Origin: CAZAFD01 sp964484785
GTDB lineage: Bacteria > Pseudomonadota > Alphaproteobacteria > Rickettsiales > UBA1997
Direction: 5' to 3'
Length of the DNA stretch: 64,000 bases
Assembly (NCBI GenBank): GCA_964484785.1
Contig: CAZAFD010000001.1
Location: forward strand, 1-64,000
Of the stretch, positions 39,573 through 49,343 are shown one piece after another. Below the pieces are notes generated by a model. It had not been told where the DNA came from and did not search any database. It saw nothing but the letters and a program-made list of their open reading frames with translations. Position 1 is the first letter of the stretch. Each line of letters begins with the position of its first letter. The position numbers and the translations under genes were made by a program.

Positions 39573-39624
39573 GAACATATTTACTTTGAATAAAGTAAAG
39601 TTATATATTATGTTCATATATTTA
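39573..39624. promoter_or_regulatory. nested inverted repeat upstream of glyS
   Basis: An outer ATGAACATAT/ATGTTCAT pair encloses an inner TTTACTTT-GAAT-AAAGTAAA hairpin. The inner arms are the same TTTACTTT/AAAGTAAA as the core of the palindrome before dnaX. It ends about 20-30 bases before the start codon. Confidence 0.45.
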
Positions 39625-39641
39625 TGTGATAATTATAAGTT

Positions 39642-41012
39642 ATGATAGAGCAAGTAAAAATTGATGATCTTATTTCTCTTTGTAAAAGAAGAGGTTTTAT
39701 ATTCCAAAGTTCAGAAATATATGGTGGATTGCCTGGGGTTTATGATTATGGTCCTTTAGGTGTTGAATTGAAAAACAATTTAAAAAACGCCTGGTGGAAG
39801 GCAATGGTGTATGAGCGTGATGATATTGAAGGCATAGATGGTTCTATTTTAACTCATAGGCTTACATTAAAATATTCCGGACACGAAGCTACATTTACAG
39901 ACCCCATGGTGGATTGTAAAAAATGTAATGCTAGAATGCGTGCTGACAAACTTAAAGTTGCTGGAAAATGTGATTATTGCGGTAGTACAGATTTAACAGA
40001 GCCTAGAAATTTTAATCTTATGTTTAAAACAAATATGGGAGCTATAGATGATGGTAAAAGTCATTGTTATTTACGACCAGAAACCGCACAGGCAATTTTT
40101 ACGAATTTCCGTAATGTTTTAGATTCTACATCCAGAAAAATACCATTTGGTATTGTGCAAATAGGAAAGGTTTTTCGAAATGAAATAACACCTAGAAATT
40201 TTATTTTTAGAGTTAGAGAATTTGAACAAATGGAACTGGAATATTTTGTTGAACCCGGTCTAGATGAAAACAAGCATAATGAATGGATAAATATACGTCG
40301 TCAATGGTGGATCGATCAAGGACTTGTTCCTGAACACTTACAACTAGACGTACATGCACCGGATGATTTGGCACATTATTCAAAAGCTACAACAGATATA
40401 ATGTACAAATTTCCACACGGTTTTGATGAACTGGAAGGTATTTCAAATAGAACGGACTTTGATTTAGGTTCTCACTCCAAGGAACAAAATACATTAGATT
40501 TACACGCCAAGGTTGAACATAATAGTAACTCAACTGCTAGATTAGTCATTCAGGATCCAGTTAATAATAAAGTTTTTGTACCATATGTTATAGAACCTTC
40601 TGCTGGGCTTGATAGGGGGGTCTTGGCTTTAATATGCGAGGCTTATGAAGAACAAGATCTTGGTGATGGTAATAAGCGTCTTGTTCTACATTTCAAAAAA
40701 CACTTAGCACCTATTAAAATCGCGGTTATACCTCTAGCTAAGAATAATAGCAGTATTGTTAATAAATGCCATGAAATAAAATCTAGACTTCAAAAATTAG
40801 GCATAGGACGAATTAAATATGAAGATACTGGTAATGTCGGTAAGGCTTATCGTAGAAACGATGAGATAGGTACACCTATCTGTATTACAGTAGATTTTGA
40901 GACTTTCGAAGGCCAAAACGAAACTATCACTGTTAGAGACAGAGATACTATGAAACAAGAGAGAATCAACGTTTCTAATCTAGAAGCTTACATACTAAAC
41001 TATTTTAAATAA
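39642..41012 (+). CDS. glyS: glycyl-tRNA synthetase, homodimeric (alpha2) type
   Basis: Charges tRNA-Gly. The 456-residue protein is the single-chain class II type found in eukaryotes, archaea and some bacteria, not the GlyQ/GlyS alpha-beta pair of most proteobacteria. It starts with [20 protein letters not shown] and has a zinc-binding insert [12 protein letters not shown]...CDYC (about 90-115). The RPETAQAIF segment follows, then motif 2 [20 protein letters not shown] and motif 3 [14 protein letters not shown] (about 315). The C-terminal anticodon-binding domain holds KIAVIPLAK and [17 protein letters not shown] nested hairpin precedes the start. Confidence 0.95.
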   Translation: MIEQVKIDDLISLCKRRGFIFQSSEIYGGLPGVYDYGPLGVELKNNLKNAWWKAMVYERDDIEGIDGSILTHRLTLKYSGHEATFTDPMVDCKKCNARMRADKLKVAGKCDYCGSTDLTEPRNFNLMFKTNMGAIDDGKSHCYLRPETAQAIFTNFRNVLDSTSRKIPFGIVQIGKVFRNEITPRNFIFRVREFEQMELEYFVEPGLDENKHNEWINIRRQWWIDQGLVPEHLQLDVHAPDDLAHYSKATTDIMYKFPHGFDELEGISNRTDFDLGSHSKEQNTLDLHAKVEHNSNSTARLVIQDPVNNKVFVPYVIEPSAGLDRGVLALICEAYEEQDLGDGNKRLVLHFKKHLAPIKIAVIPLAKNNSSIVNKCHEIKSRLQKLGIGRIKYEDTGNVGKAYRRNDEIGTPICITVDFETFEGQNETITVRDRDTMKQERINVSNLEAYILNYFK

Positions 41013-41202
41013 ATTTTTTATTAGAATTCTTTCTATGGCATTTGGTAATACATCAAATGCCTATTTCTATATCTGGATTTAGTAATACTATCTAAATGAC
41101 TATTTAAATATCATTGGATGCAATCTACAGAGATGTTTGATTTATCTAGCAAACCTTTTCTGAAAATCCAATGGAATTGTTGAATTTTGTGTATATATCA
41201 AA

Positions 41203-41245
41203 TTAAATAATCAATACCCTATTAAGTAGGGTATTGATTATTTAA
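41203..41245. terminator. strong bidirectional terminator between glyS and pseudopilin gene
   Basis: A 19-bp perfect inverted repeat (41203-41221 with 41227-41245, loop TTAAG), with a TACCCTA/TAGGGTA core flanked by A/T runs, between converging genes. Confidence 0.85.
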
Positions 41246-41258
41246 TAGTTATATTATC

Positions 41259-42098
41259 CTAAAAATCAAATATAACTGCTCTTAAATATGCACCAACATC
41301 TGTAACCTTGGCGCCAGATTGTTTACTATTTTCGAAGTCGCCACATGACGATCCATAAAGAGATCCATTTATTTTTCCACGGCAAGCACAATAAAACATA
41401 TACTTATTTACTTTTTCAGGGTTATATTGTGTACTTGGTTGTGTGGTGTCCTCCTTATAAAAACTTCTTAGTTTTTTTACTAACTTATCGCAAAATTGCG
41501 GAGATAAAAAACCATCGGTGTTGGTACCTTTGCCTTCCGCTGTATATGCATAATTTAAAAATGTTTTTGCTTTTTTATTGGTATCATAACCATAATTCCA
41601 AGTTGTTGGTTGAGCACAGCTATTGTTATTCCATAACAAAAACCCAGCACCATTTATACCTTTTATTTTAGATTTTAAACTTGACCAACCACTTAAAATA
41701 TATTTTGATTTATCCAGATATCCCATATCTACCAAGTCTATGAATAACTGCCCATTGCACATAAAGTCAGGTGGCCAAGCTGGATTAACAGCGAAAAAAG
41801 AACGACCAGCCAAATAATACTGATGTAAAGCATTCTTATATTCTTCAAATTCATTTCTAATAATTATAAATTTGGCTTCATCTATAAGTGCTCTTCCTCC
41901 TATTACTGCACTAATAAGAAGACCTATTATGATAAGAACTATAGATAACTCAACTAAAGAAAAGGCTGATTTAAATTGATTAAGATAACATGAATACAAA
42001 GAATAAAATGAGAGATGTTTATTATTATTACTTAAATTTCTTGTCTCTCTCTCTCTCTCTCTTATTAGATTATTTAAATTATTATGATGTTGGAGCAT
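41259..42098 (-). CDS. type IV pilin / type II pseudopilin-like protein
   Basis: The class III signal is clear: AFSLVELSIVLIIIGLLISA, with the prepilin peptidase site expected between A45 and F46, Glu at +5 and a long hydrophobic helix. The rest is a soluble domain with six or more cysteines and a C-terminal GAYLRAVIFDF. From the ATG at 42098 the leader is an unusually long 45 residues and includes RERERE, encoded by a (TC)n tract at 42044-42062. A TTG at 41999 would give a normal 12-residue leader and exclude the tract. Cleavage after Ala, not Gly, is unusual. No other pilus gene is adjacent; the PilMNOP-like block is at 10449-14069. Confidence 0.85.
   Translation of the reverse strand: MLQHHNNLNNLIRERERETRNLSNNNKHLSFYSLYSCYLNQFKSAFSLVELSIVLIIIGLLISAVIGGRALIDEAKFIIIRNEFEEYKNALHQYYLAGRSFFAVNPAWPPDFMCNGQLFIDLVDMGYLDKSKYILSGWSSLKSKIKGINGAGFLLWNNNSCAQPTTWNYGYDTNKKAKTFLNYAYTAEGKGTNTDGFLSPQFCDKLVKKLRSFYKEDTTQPSTQYNPEKVNKYMFYCACRGKINGSLYGSSCGDFENSKQSGAKVTDVGAYLRAVIFDF
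42044..42062. repeat. (TC)9 microsatellite in 5' part of pseudopilin frame
   Basis: Nineteen uninterrupted bases of alternating T and C. In the minus strand it codes Arg-Glu repeats when the ATG at 42098 is used. Confidence 0.95.
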
Positions 42099-42663
42099 AT
42101 TTGTTTATATTGTATAAGTTGTTTGTTTTGAGGAGAGATTATGGGATTGGGAATAGATGTCAAGAATAATGATATGTATGCAAAAAATACAAAATACTCT
42201 GAAGGTATTTTACTCTAGTTTTGAAAAAGTATTTTTGCGTAAAACCAGATTTTATCTGATATAATTTAATTTAGAGTTTCCAACAAAATTGGTATATAAG
42301 AATTTATAGCTATCAACATAAATTGGCTTTTAATTATAGAATAAATCTGAATACCTTACATTTGTTCAAACATTTTATCGCTTTAAAGTAGAGTATTAAT
42401 TTATATAACTGATATAGTTATAAGTTGATGTATTATGTAGCAATTACAACTATATAAAATGACTTATTATACACCTTTTTGGAGCTATTATAAATAAAAT
42501 TTAATAGTTACTTATATGGTAAGTAATTATACAAACAAATATAAAATATTAATATAATAAATCAGCGATATAATATATCGATGCAACAAACCATAGTGTC
42601 CACAATTACCGCCTACATATAAATTCGGTTAAAGGTAAAGTTTTGCTATTAGAAATATTCTGG
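42099..42663. other. non-coding stretch between pseudopilin and metG
   Basis: About 565 bases, very A+T-rich, with stops in all frames. Apart from a 7-bp hairpin at 42508-42526 I see nothing that I can assign. Confidence 0.6.
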
Positions 42664-44349
42664 CTATTTTCCTCCAAATTGTATTTTATAGTTTTCTATA
42701 TCTTCATTTGATATTTTCTCAAAGAATACTTGAGGTTTGTCAAGTGTCTTTATGGATAGGATCTCGAATTTTTGTTTATAAACATTTCTAATATCAATCT
42801 CATTTAAACCTAAAGCGTGCTGTATAGCTCTAGATGTAGTTGGAATAAAAGGTTCGGATAATATACCGTAAATAGCTAAACAATGTACAGCGTTATTAAG
42901 TATTGTGCCTAATCTTTCTATATTATTTTTTAAAGTCCAAGGCTCTGTTACCGCTATATATTCATTTCCTAGTACCCAAGCCTGTCTTAGAGATGTTATA
43001 GCCTTTCTAAATTCCATTTGTTCGAATACAGCGCAATATTGCTTAACTAATTCATAGAGCTTATTTCTATAGGTTTGATCAAGGGTTGTGAAATTTGTAT
43101 ATGACAAAATGCCCAAGTTTTCTTTAAAATATTTGTTTATTAGAGCAAATATCCTATTAATAAAGTTCCCGAGAACATTTGCTAAATCCTTGTTGATCAC
43201 ATCTGCAAAGTCTTCCCATGTGAAATTTGAGTCTTTGTTTTCAGGGATACGAGACATTAAATAATATCTCCAATAATCAGATGGGTATAATTTTAAAGCA
43301 TCGTCCATAAATATACCGTAATGGCGACTTGTTGAAAATTTATCATTATAATAATTCAACCAGTGTACGCCTTTAATATAGTCTACTAATTTCCATTGCT
43401 CATTTGTACCCATAAGGGTAATAGGAAAATTTATTGTATGGAATGGTATATTATCTTTACCTATAAATTGTATATATTTAGTATCTTTGGTATTATACCA
43501 AAATTCCTTCCAGTTGATAGCGTCAGGATTTAATTTAGACCATTTTTTGCTAATAGATATATAACCAATTGGAGCATCAAACCATACATAAAAAACTTTG
43601 TTTTCTAAACCGGGCCAGTCTAGTACTGGTATCCCCCATTTTAGATCTCTAGTTATACAACGATCCTCTAATCCTCTGCTTTCTAGCCAGTCTGCGGCTA
43701 TAGTCTTTACAACATCTGGCCATTCGATATGAGACTGCGTCCATTCTTTTAGTTTAGTGATAAAAAGAGATTGTTTTAGGTATAAATGCCTGGTTTCTCT
43801 TATCTCCAGATTGTGGCTTTTTGATATACTGGAATATGGATTGATTAAATCTGTAGGATCAAGAAGTGCGTTACACGCATCGCATTGGTCTCCTCGCGCA
43901 CGGTTACTTCCACATTTAGGGCATATGCCTTCTATATATCTATCAGCCAAGAACATATTATCGTCTATAGAAAAAATTTGTTTAATTGTTCTTTCTTCTA
44001 TAAAACCATTTTCTTTTAATTTTTTTGCAAAATATTGGGTCAATTCGTGGTTTTCTGGATCGGAAGTACGACCAAAATAATTAAATTCTATTCCAAAGGC
44101 TTCGCATAAATCTTTCTGAATCTTATGCCATTTATCGCAGTACTCTTTTGGTGTAACATTAGCTTTTCTTGCAGCAAGCTCTGCCGGGGTACCATGTTCG
44201 TCTGTTCCGCATATAAATAGCACATTTTCTCCCTTAGCTCTAAGGTATTTTGCATAAACATCAGCGGGCAACATAGAACCAACCAAGTTACCCAAATGTT
44301 TAACACCGTTTACATATGGAATTCCGCTTGTAATCAAATATTTCATCAT
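42664..44349 (-). CDS. metG: methionyl-tRNA synthetase
   Basis: Charges both Met tRNAs. The 561-residue class I enzyme has TSGIPYVNGVKHLGNLVGS with the HIGH-like HLGN (about 18-21). A four-cysteine zinc knuckle CPKCGSNRARGDQCDAC (about 141-157) is present. The catalytic core includes FYVWFDAPIGYISI, and the KMSKS counterpart is KFSTSRHYGIF (about 338). No C-terminal tRNA-binding (EMAP) domain is present, so the protein is a short form. The ATG start has a second Met directly after it; either could be used. Confidence 0.95.
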   Translation of the reverse strand: MMKYLITSGIPYVNGVKHLGNLVGSMLPADVYAKYLRAKGENVLFICGTDEHGTPAELAARKANVTPKEYCDKWHKIQKDLCEAFGIEFNYFGRTSDPENHELTQYFAKKLKENGFIEERTIKQIFSIDDNMFLADRYIEGICPKCGSNRARGDQCDACNALLDPTDLINPYSSISKSHNLEIRETRHLYLKQSLFITKLKEWTQSHIEWPDVVKTIAADWLESRGLEDRCITRDLKWGIPVLDWPGLENKVFYVWFDAPIGYISISKKWSKLNPDAINWKEFWYNTKDTKYIQFIGKDNIPFHTINFPITLMGTNEQWKLVDYIKGVHWLNYYNDKFSTSRHYGIFMDDALKLYPSDYWRYYLMSRIPENKDSNFTWEDFADVINKDLANVLGNFINRIFALINKYFKENLGILSYTNFTTLDQTYRNKLYELVKQYCAVFEQMEFRKAITSLRQAWVLGNEYIAVTEPWTLKNNIERLGTILNNAVHCLAIYGILSEPFIPTTSRAIQHALGLNEIDIRNVYKQKFEILSIKTLDKPQVFFEKISNEDIENYKIQFGGK

Positions 44350-45092
44350 TAACTAAAAAATTTATGCTTTCTAAATTAGAAATTTTTTTACAACAAAAGT
44401 CAAATTTACTAGATAGCGTCTAGTAGTAAATATGTGTCGTTTTAGTGAAGAAAATAATATTCAGAATTTATAACGTTAATAAATAAGAACGTCGATTATT
44501 CGTACTTCCAAACAGAACGTAGTTCATGTAGATTGCTGTTTTTGTATTGGTTTTGATAATATGTTTGTTAGTAATGATTATAGTGCTACTGTTTAAATTG
44601 TAAAACTATACACACTTTTTATGGATTTAGTTAAAAAATAAGACTATTAGTACTATTTCACTAAAAGTAGCCAGAGAAAGCCAATAAAAGTTATTTTTAG
44701 TGGCATAAATTGTTTATATTATAAAAATTACAATGAATATGATGTGGTAAAATTAAGTTATTTGTAGATAGTGGTAGTATTTGCAATAATATCTGTGTTT
44801 ATACATATTGTTTGTTAAAGAGTTTTCGTTTAGACGGAGAATTTATGATTAACGAGGTAAGAAGATTAGTTTTTATAATGTACTACTTATGATTAATTAT
44901 TTAGTTATTATGTGTAGAGTAATAGCAAAGGGACTACGGGTTTAATAAAGGAAGAGGGAATGCTGTTTGTGGGAATATTTATCTTATTTTTCTATATAAT
45001 AAAAATATAATAAAATATATTTTAGCTATAAAGAATAGTATGAAAGAAGAAAGAAAGTAAAATATTACATGTCTATTTTAACTCAAAATATA
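44350..45092. other. non-coding stretch upstream of paralogue 2
   Basis: About 740 bases with no open frame that I can support. It is A+T-rich and may be decayed coding DNA. The only feature I can name is the promoter that follows. Confidence 0.55.
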
Positions 45093-45121
45093 TTGACTAT
45101 AGCGTTAAGTTGAACTATAAC
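45093..45121 (+). promoter_or_regulatory. promoter of effector-like paralogue 2
   Basis: TTGACT (45093-45098), 17-base spacer, TATAAC (45116-45121). An inverted repeat CTATAA (45115-45120) with TTATAG (45131-45136) covers the -10 and the predicted start of the RNA, so it could be an operator. The leader is about 29 bases. Confidence 0.65.
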
Positions 45122-45156
45122 TAGTCTAGCTTATAGACACAACAAGATAAATATAT

Positions 45157-47253
45157 ATGCCAAATAAAAAGAAACAGCCATCAAACTCAATTGCTTTACA
45201 AAAGTTGGAAGAGGTAATAAGTCGTAGTAATTTACCAGCTCAGCTCAAAGGAGCACTTAAGGATAGAGTTTCTAGTAGTATTGGAACACAGAGCAGAAGT
45301 AATATTCAAGAATATATCGACTTGCTACAGAAAGATATAAACCGTGTTGTTCAGGAGATGGAAGCTTTAGTTGGGTCAATAAAGACGATGACTGATGCTT
45401 ATCAAGATTTTATATCAAAAAACGTACTAACGATATTTACTAATAACGTTTATGAATGGCTTACTATAGTAGATTTAGATCAGAGATCTGCCGATAGCAT
45501 TTCATCTATAGCAAAATGCATAGGAGCTGTGAATAATATACGGGAGGAAACCAAACCTTTATCTGATATAAGAGACAAAGGTCTTAGAGAAGAGATATAC
45601 AAAATATATGCAAAGGACCTCGAAACTATATTAAGTAAAAATTCTAGTGATATACAAGTCACTTTGGCTGCAATTATTGAACTAGAAAAAAACCTTAATG
45701 AAACTATATCTTTAATAACCAAAGAATCTTTAATAACTGAAGAATCACTAGAAGAGCGGGTTCTAACATATTTAAACGAGCAATCCCCTGGGGACACAAC
45801 TATAAGCGAATTGGAAAGGCTTATGCAAAGCTTACTACGAGAAGACGAACGCGAGTTACAAGTGACAGATCAGCAATTGGCTGCTGCGTCCTTGATAAAT
45901 GAAGGCCATTTACCAAAACAATGGAAAGATGCTCTTAGGGCAAGCGCTAATTTAAGTCTTGAAGAATACAAAGCCTTTCTTGCAGCAGGAGAGTTGGAGC
46001 TTGCCGCAGAGCATGTAGGATCATTACGTGGTAATATAATCGCTAGTATATACAAGATCGATTTATTGATAAAAACACTAGAAAATGTAGTTGCTAACAG
46101 TTCTGGGATAATATCTCAAACTACTAAGGATAAATTCAGCGAAAATATTTGTGCATTGTTTACAGAAAACAAATTAGAGTCTGTAGTTTCATCCGAATGG
46201 ATATTGGCCTTGAATGATGCACTAGCATTTAGGATGACAGACCAGAAACTTGGATTGTCTGATACTGATATAAAAGATGCAGAACTCAAACAGCTTATAT
46301 GTGATTTATATCGAAGAAGTGTTGATACCATATTAAGAGAAAATCCTATAAGGATAAATGAGGTTATAAATAAAATTAGTGATTTAAATGATGATTTTAA
46401 TGCAGTTATAGCTTCAGTCAAAACAACTGATCTAGATCTCAAGGGTGTATTAGAGGGAAGAATGATTACAGTTTTAGAAGGCCAACCTTCTATAACTATG
46501 GCTGAGTTACGGCAGATTGTGCGGGCATCGGGAAGAGAAAGAACCACCACGTTAAATGGTGTAATACAGAAACGATATGAAGAATTCATACAAATAATAA
46601 GGAATCTGTATTCTGGCACTGAAATTCCAACAATGGCTATTACTATGATTCAGAATGTTTATTCCACATTAAGGAATAATAAGCAAAGAAATACATTAGA
46701 GTTAATAGCTGCTCTTCCAAATGGACTTGGCAATTTAGATCGTAATTTGGAAACATTAAATAAAATACTTGGAGAACAAAGCCAAGAATATGCGTTAACA
46801 AAAAAGAGAATAAAGGCACAACAAAATCCAATACGTATGATTGCAGCATCCGTGGTGGCTATTGCAGCTGTAGCAGTTGCTGCTGTAGCCAGTGTGTTTT
46901 TAGCACCAATGGCATTTATACCAGTAATTGTAGCAGCTAGTTTATGCGGTATTGCAACGGCAGCGTACGCCGCATTGCCATTTACAAAAACCCGGAAAAA
47001 TATGGCATATAAGGCTCTAGATAAAAAGATTATTAAAGAGTTAGAAGCTGCTATAGGCATAGAACCATCCCGTACTGATGATATATTGGTACTAGCTACT
47101 GAGCGAGATCAGACTACACGCATTGAAGTGGCTGATCAGCTTACACAAGGTTCCTCAGTTGATGGTCGTAGTCAAGGTCAGACTGCTTTGAGCGTAAATC
47201 TTAGCCAGGCTATCGAACAAATGTCAGCTCCTGAAGTAACGCGAGAACTGTAG
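45157..47253 (+). CDS. large membrane-hairpin repeat protein, paralogue 2 (effector-like)
   Basis: A 698-residue homologue of the protein at 21219. Two internal repeats lie about 225-235 residues apart. SNLPAQLKGALKDRV (about 23) matches GHLPKQWKDALRAS (about 248). ISKNVLTIFTNNV (about 85) matches ISQTTKDKFSENI (about 317). LREEIYKIYAKDLETIL (about 140) matches LKQLICDLYRRSVDTIL (about 374). The hydrophobic hairpin is at about 558-608 (SVVAIAAVAVAAVASVFLAP, then FIPVIVAASLCGIATAAYAA). After it both paralogues share ILxLAxERDxxxxxE(V/I)A. No signal peptide is seen. The leader also resembles that of paralogue 1 (ACAACAARATAAA just before the ATG). Function unknown; a host-membrane role is speculation. 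Confidence 0.8.
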   Translation: MPNKKKQPSNSIALQKLEEVISRSNLPAQLKGALKDRVSSSIGTQSRSNIQEYIDLLQKDINRVVQEMEALVGSIKTMTDAYQDFISKNVLTIFTNNVYEWLTIVDLDQRSADSISSIAKCIGAVNNIREETKPLSDIRDKGLREEIYKIYAKDLETILSKNSSDIQVTLAAIIELEKNLNETISLITKESLITEESLEERVLTYLNEQSPGDTTISELERLMQSLLREDERELQVTDQQLAAASLINEGHLPKQWKDALRASANLSLEEYKAFLAAGELELAAEHVGSLRGNIIASIYKIDLLIKTLENVVANSSGIISQTTKDKFSENICALFTENKLESVVSSEWILALNDALAFRMTDQKLGLSDTDIKDAELKQLICDLYRRSVDTILRENPIRINEVINKISDLNDDFNAVIASVKTTDLDLKGVLEGRMITVLEGQPSITMAELRQIVRASGRERTTTLNGVIQKRYEEFIQIIRNLYSGTEIPTMAITMIQNVYSTLRNNKQRNTLELIAALPNGLGNLDRNLETLNKILGEQSQEYALTKKRIKAQQNPIRMIAASVVAIAAVAVAAVASVFLAPMAFIPVIVAASLCGIATAAYAALPFTKTRKNMAYKALDKKIIKELEAAIGIEPSRTDDILVLATERDQTTRIEVADQLTQGSSVDGRSQGQTALSVNLSQAIEQMSAPEVTREL

Positions 47254-47264
47254 GGAATAATAAG

Positions 47265-47327
47265 CCTAACACAAAACGTATATACATTATTAAGTAATTA
47301 ATAAAGTATAATACTTTTTGTGTTAGG
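47265..47327 (+). terminator. long-armed hairpin after paralogue 2
   Basis: CCTAACACAAAA (47265-47276) is exactly complementary to TTTTGTGTTAGG (47316-47327), with a 39-base AT-rich loop. It begins 11 bases after the stop codon. The rest of 47254-47628 shows nothing I can assign. Confidence 0.5.
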
Positions 47328-47628
47328 TTGGTGCTTATATTTCTAAAAGAATTATTTAATCTATCCAAGGTGATGATGTTAGTTTTGAAAAGATAAAGAG
47401 ATGTGGGGTTGTATGTTTCTAGTTACTATTATGATACTTTTATAAAATTATCGCACCGCTTTTATTAATAGAATTTTTTGCGTTATTCACCAGGAGTGTT
47501 AAGTACAGCTCTTTTTAAGATAATATAGAGATCATTAATCAAACAATAAAACCAACTTGAATAACAATATACCGGTCTCTTGGTTGAATTGAAATAAACT
47601 TGAATACAAGGCATATAAAAACAAAGAC

Positions 47629-47713
47629 TGGTGGGGAGAGAAGGATTCGAACCTTCGAACACAATGTGGGCAGATTTACAGTCTGCTGCCTTTGACCGCT
47701 CGGCAATCTCCCC
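47629..47713 (-). tRNA. tRNA-Tyr (GUA)
   Basis: An 85-base class II tRNA on the minus strand: acceptor GGGGAGA with TCTCCCC, anticodon stem GCAGA/TCTGC with loop CTGTAAA (anticodon GUA), long variable arm, T arm GGTTCGAATCC and encoded CCA. Confidence 0.95.
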
Positions 47714-48430
47714 CACCTTAGTGACCGATTCTACCAGAGTATTTTTTAGAATCAAGTATAAATTTGCTTTATATTGCTAAGATATTTAACAAACTGGTCC
47801 CTTTTAGAGTTAATAATCTGATGTTATACGAGTTATAGATTTATTTATAGCTTTCTTAATATTTTTTATATCTATTTAATTTTCTACAAAATCATTCTTT
47901 ATTATGACGAATTTTTTACGATGATATAGGTTTGTTTTTACTCTGATATTAGTTAAATCGACCTTTTGGTGAGTTTTTTGTCTATTTTGTCTAACCAAGT
48001 TTTCTTATAAATTTAATTTTCCAAATATTTTTAGTATTTTAAAATATAAACTTTGTGTACTTTGCTATTGTGGCGAACCTAAAACAGCTGTTATAGTAGT
48101 AATGCGATATTGTTCTGGCGTTTTTTATAACATAAAATACATTCTTATGTGATGGCATACCTAGTGGTTTTATAAAAATCATTTAATGTTTTAATTTTAG
48201 ATTATTGTGCTTGTCTATTTTATATTGGCGACCAATAGCACATATCAATAGCACATATAATTATTGACTTTGTTAAAATGTGGACTTTCTGAGTTTTTAT
48301 TTTATAGCTTGAAATTTTATGTAAAGTCTTGGGGAAGAATATAAAATAGAAGTTTATTAGTATAACTATAAAATTACGCTTATTTCTTATTTGACTTGTA
48401 TAAAATACACCAATAATATTGGATCGAAAA
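47714..48430. other. non-coding stretch upstream of kdsA
   Basis: About 715 bases, A+T-rich, without a credible open frame. A TTGACT-17-TAATAT promoter for kdsA is at 48391-48419; nothing else can be assigned. Confidence 0.55.
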
Positions 48431-49315
48431 ATGATTATTAAAAACACTTATAGAAGTATGATAAATGATAAGGTTATAAAGGTTGCTGATATAGAAATAG
48501 GAAATAGTAAACCTATTTTTTTAATAGGAGGACCTTGCCAATTAGAAAATTTAGATCATTCGCTATATTTAGCTGAAGCTATAAATAAGATTTGTAAGAA
48601 ACTTAAAATATCTTATATTTTTAAAGGATCTTTTGATAAAGCAAACAGGACTAGTTTAAAATCAATGAGAGGTGTTGGATGTGAAAAAGGTTTAGAAATT
48701 CTTGCACAAGTTAAGAAACAAATTGGTATTCCAGTTGTAACAGATATTCATTTACCGGATCAAGCTAAATTAATTGCTGAGGTTTGTGATATATTGCAAA
48801 TCCCTGCATTTTTATGTAGACAATTAGATTTGATAGAGGCTGCAGCCAAACAAGGTAAACCAATGCATATTAAAAAAATGCAAAACTTGGCTCCTTGGTC
48901 TATGGAGAGTGTCGTAAAAAACTGTGAAGCCTATGGTAATGATAAGGTAATTTTGTGTGACAGAGGTACCGCTTTTGGTTACGGGTCTCAAGTTATTGAT
49001 ATGAGATCTTTTCCAATTATGGCTCAATGGGCTCCTGTGTCAGTGGATTGTACCCACGCTGTTCAACATCCTGGTAGTAGTAATACAACTGGCGGTAACA
49101 GAGACATGGCTCAAGTTATAGCTAGTGCTGCTGTTGCTGTTGGAGTTGCTGGAGTTTTTGCGGAAATTCATCAAGATCCAAAAAATGCACCATCTGATGC
49201 TGCAACAATGATAGAATTAGATCGTTTGGAAACTATTTTGCATAGACTAAAATTATTGGATGATATTGCAAAATCTAATCCTATAGAGATTAGGGATTAT
49301 ACCGTTGTTATGTAA
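48431..49315 (+). CDS. kdsA: 3-deoxy-8-phosphooctulonate (Kdo8P) synthase
   Basis: Condenses phosphoenolpyruvate and arabinose 5-phosphate to Kdo 8-phosphate, the first committed step to the inner core sugar of LPS. The 294-residue aldolase-fold protein shows IFLIGGPCQLEN, FKGSFDKANRTS, SMRGVG, TDIHLPDQA, PAFLCRQ, KKMQNLAP and CTHAVQHPGS. The Cys in IGGPCQ and the pattern of the other residues fit the known enzyme. An in-frame TTG at 48419 overlaps the -10 box of the likely promoter, so the ATG at 48431 is preferred; the mRNA leader would then be very short. Presence of kdsA implies an LPS-type outer membrane, unlike Anaplasmataceae. Confidence 0.95.
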   Translation: MIIKNTYRSMINDKVIKVADIEIGNSKPIFLIGGPCQLENLDHSLYLAEAINKICKKLKISYIFKGSFDKANRTSLKSMRGVGCEKGLEILAQVKKQIGIPVVTDIHLPDQAKLIAEVCDILQIPAFLCRQLDLIEAAAKQGKPMHIKKMQNLAPWSMESVVKNCEAYGNDKVILCDRGTAFGYGSQVIDMRSFPIMAQWAPVSVDCTHAVQHPGSSNTTGGNRDMAQVIASAAVAVGVAGVFAEIHQDPKNAPSDAATMIELDRLETILHRLKLLDDIAKSNPIEIRDYTVVM

Positions 49316-49343
49316 TTAGTAAAAGACCTTAAGAAAGAGTATA

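Noticed and set aside
42041..42070. Possible CRISPR-like or regulatory array at the (TC) tract
   Set aside because: It is a simple dinucleotide run with no spacers.
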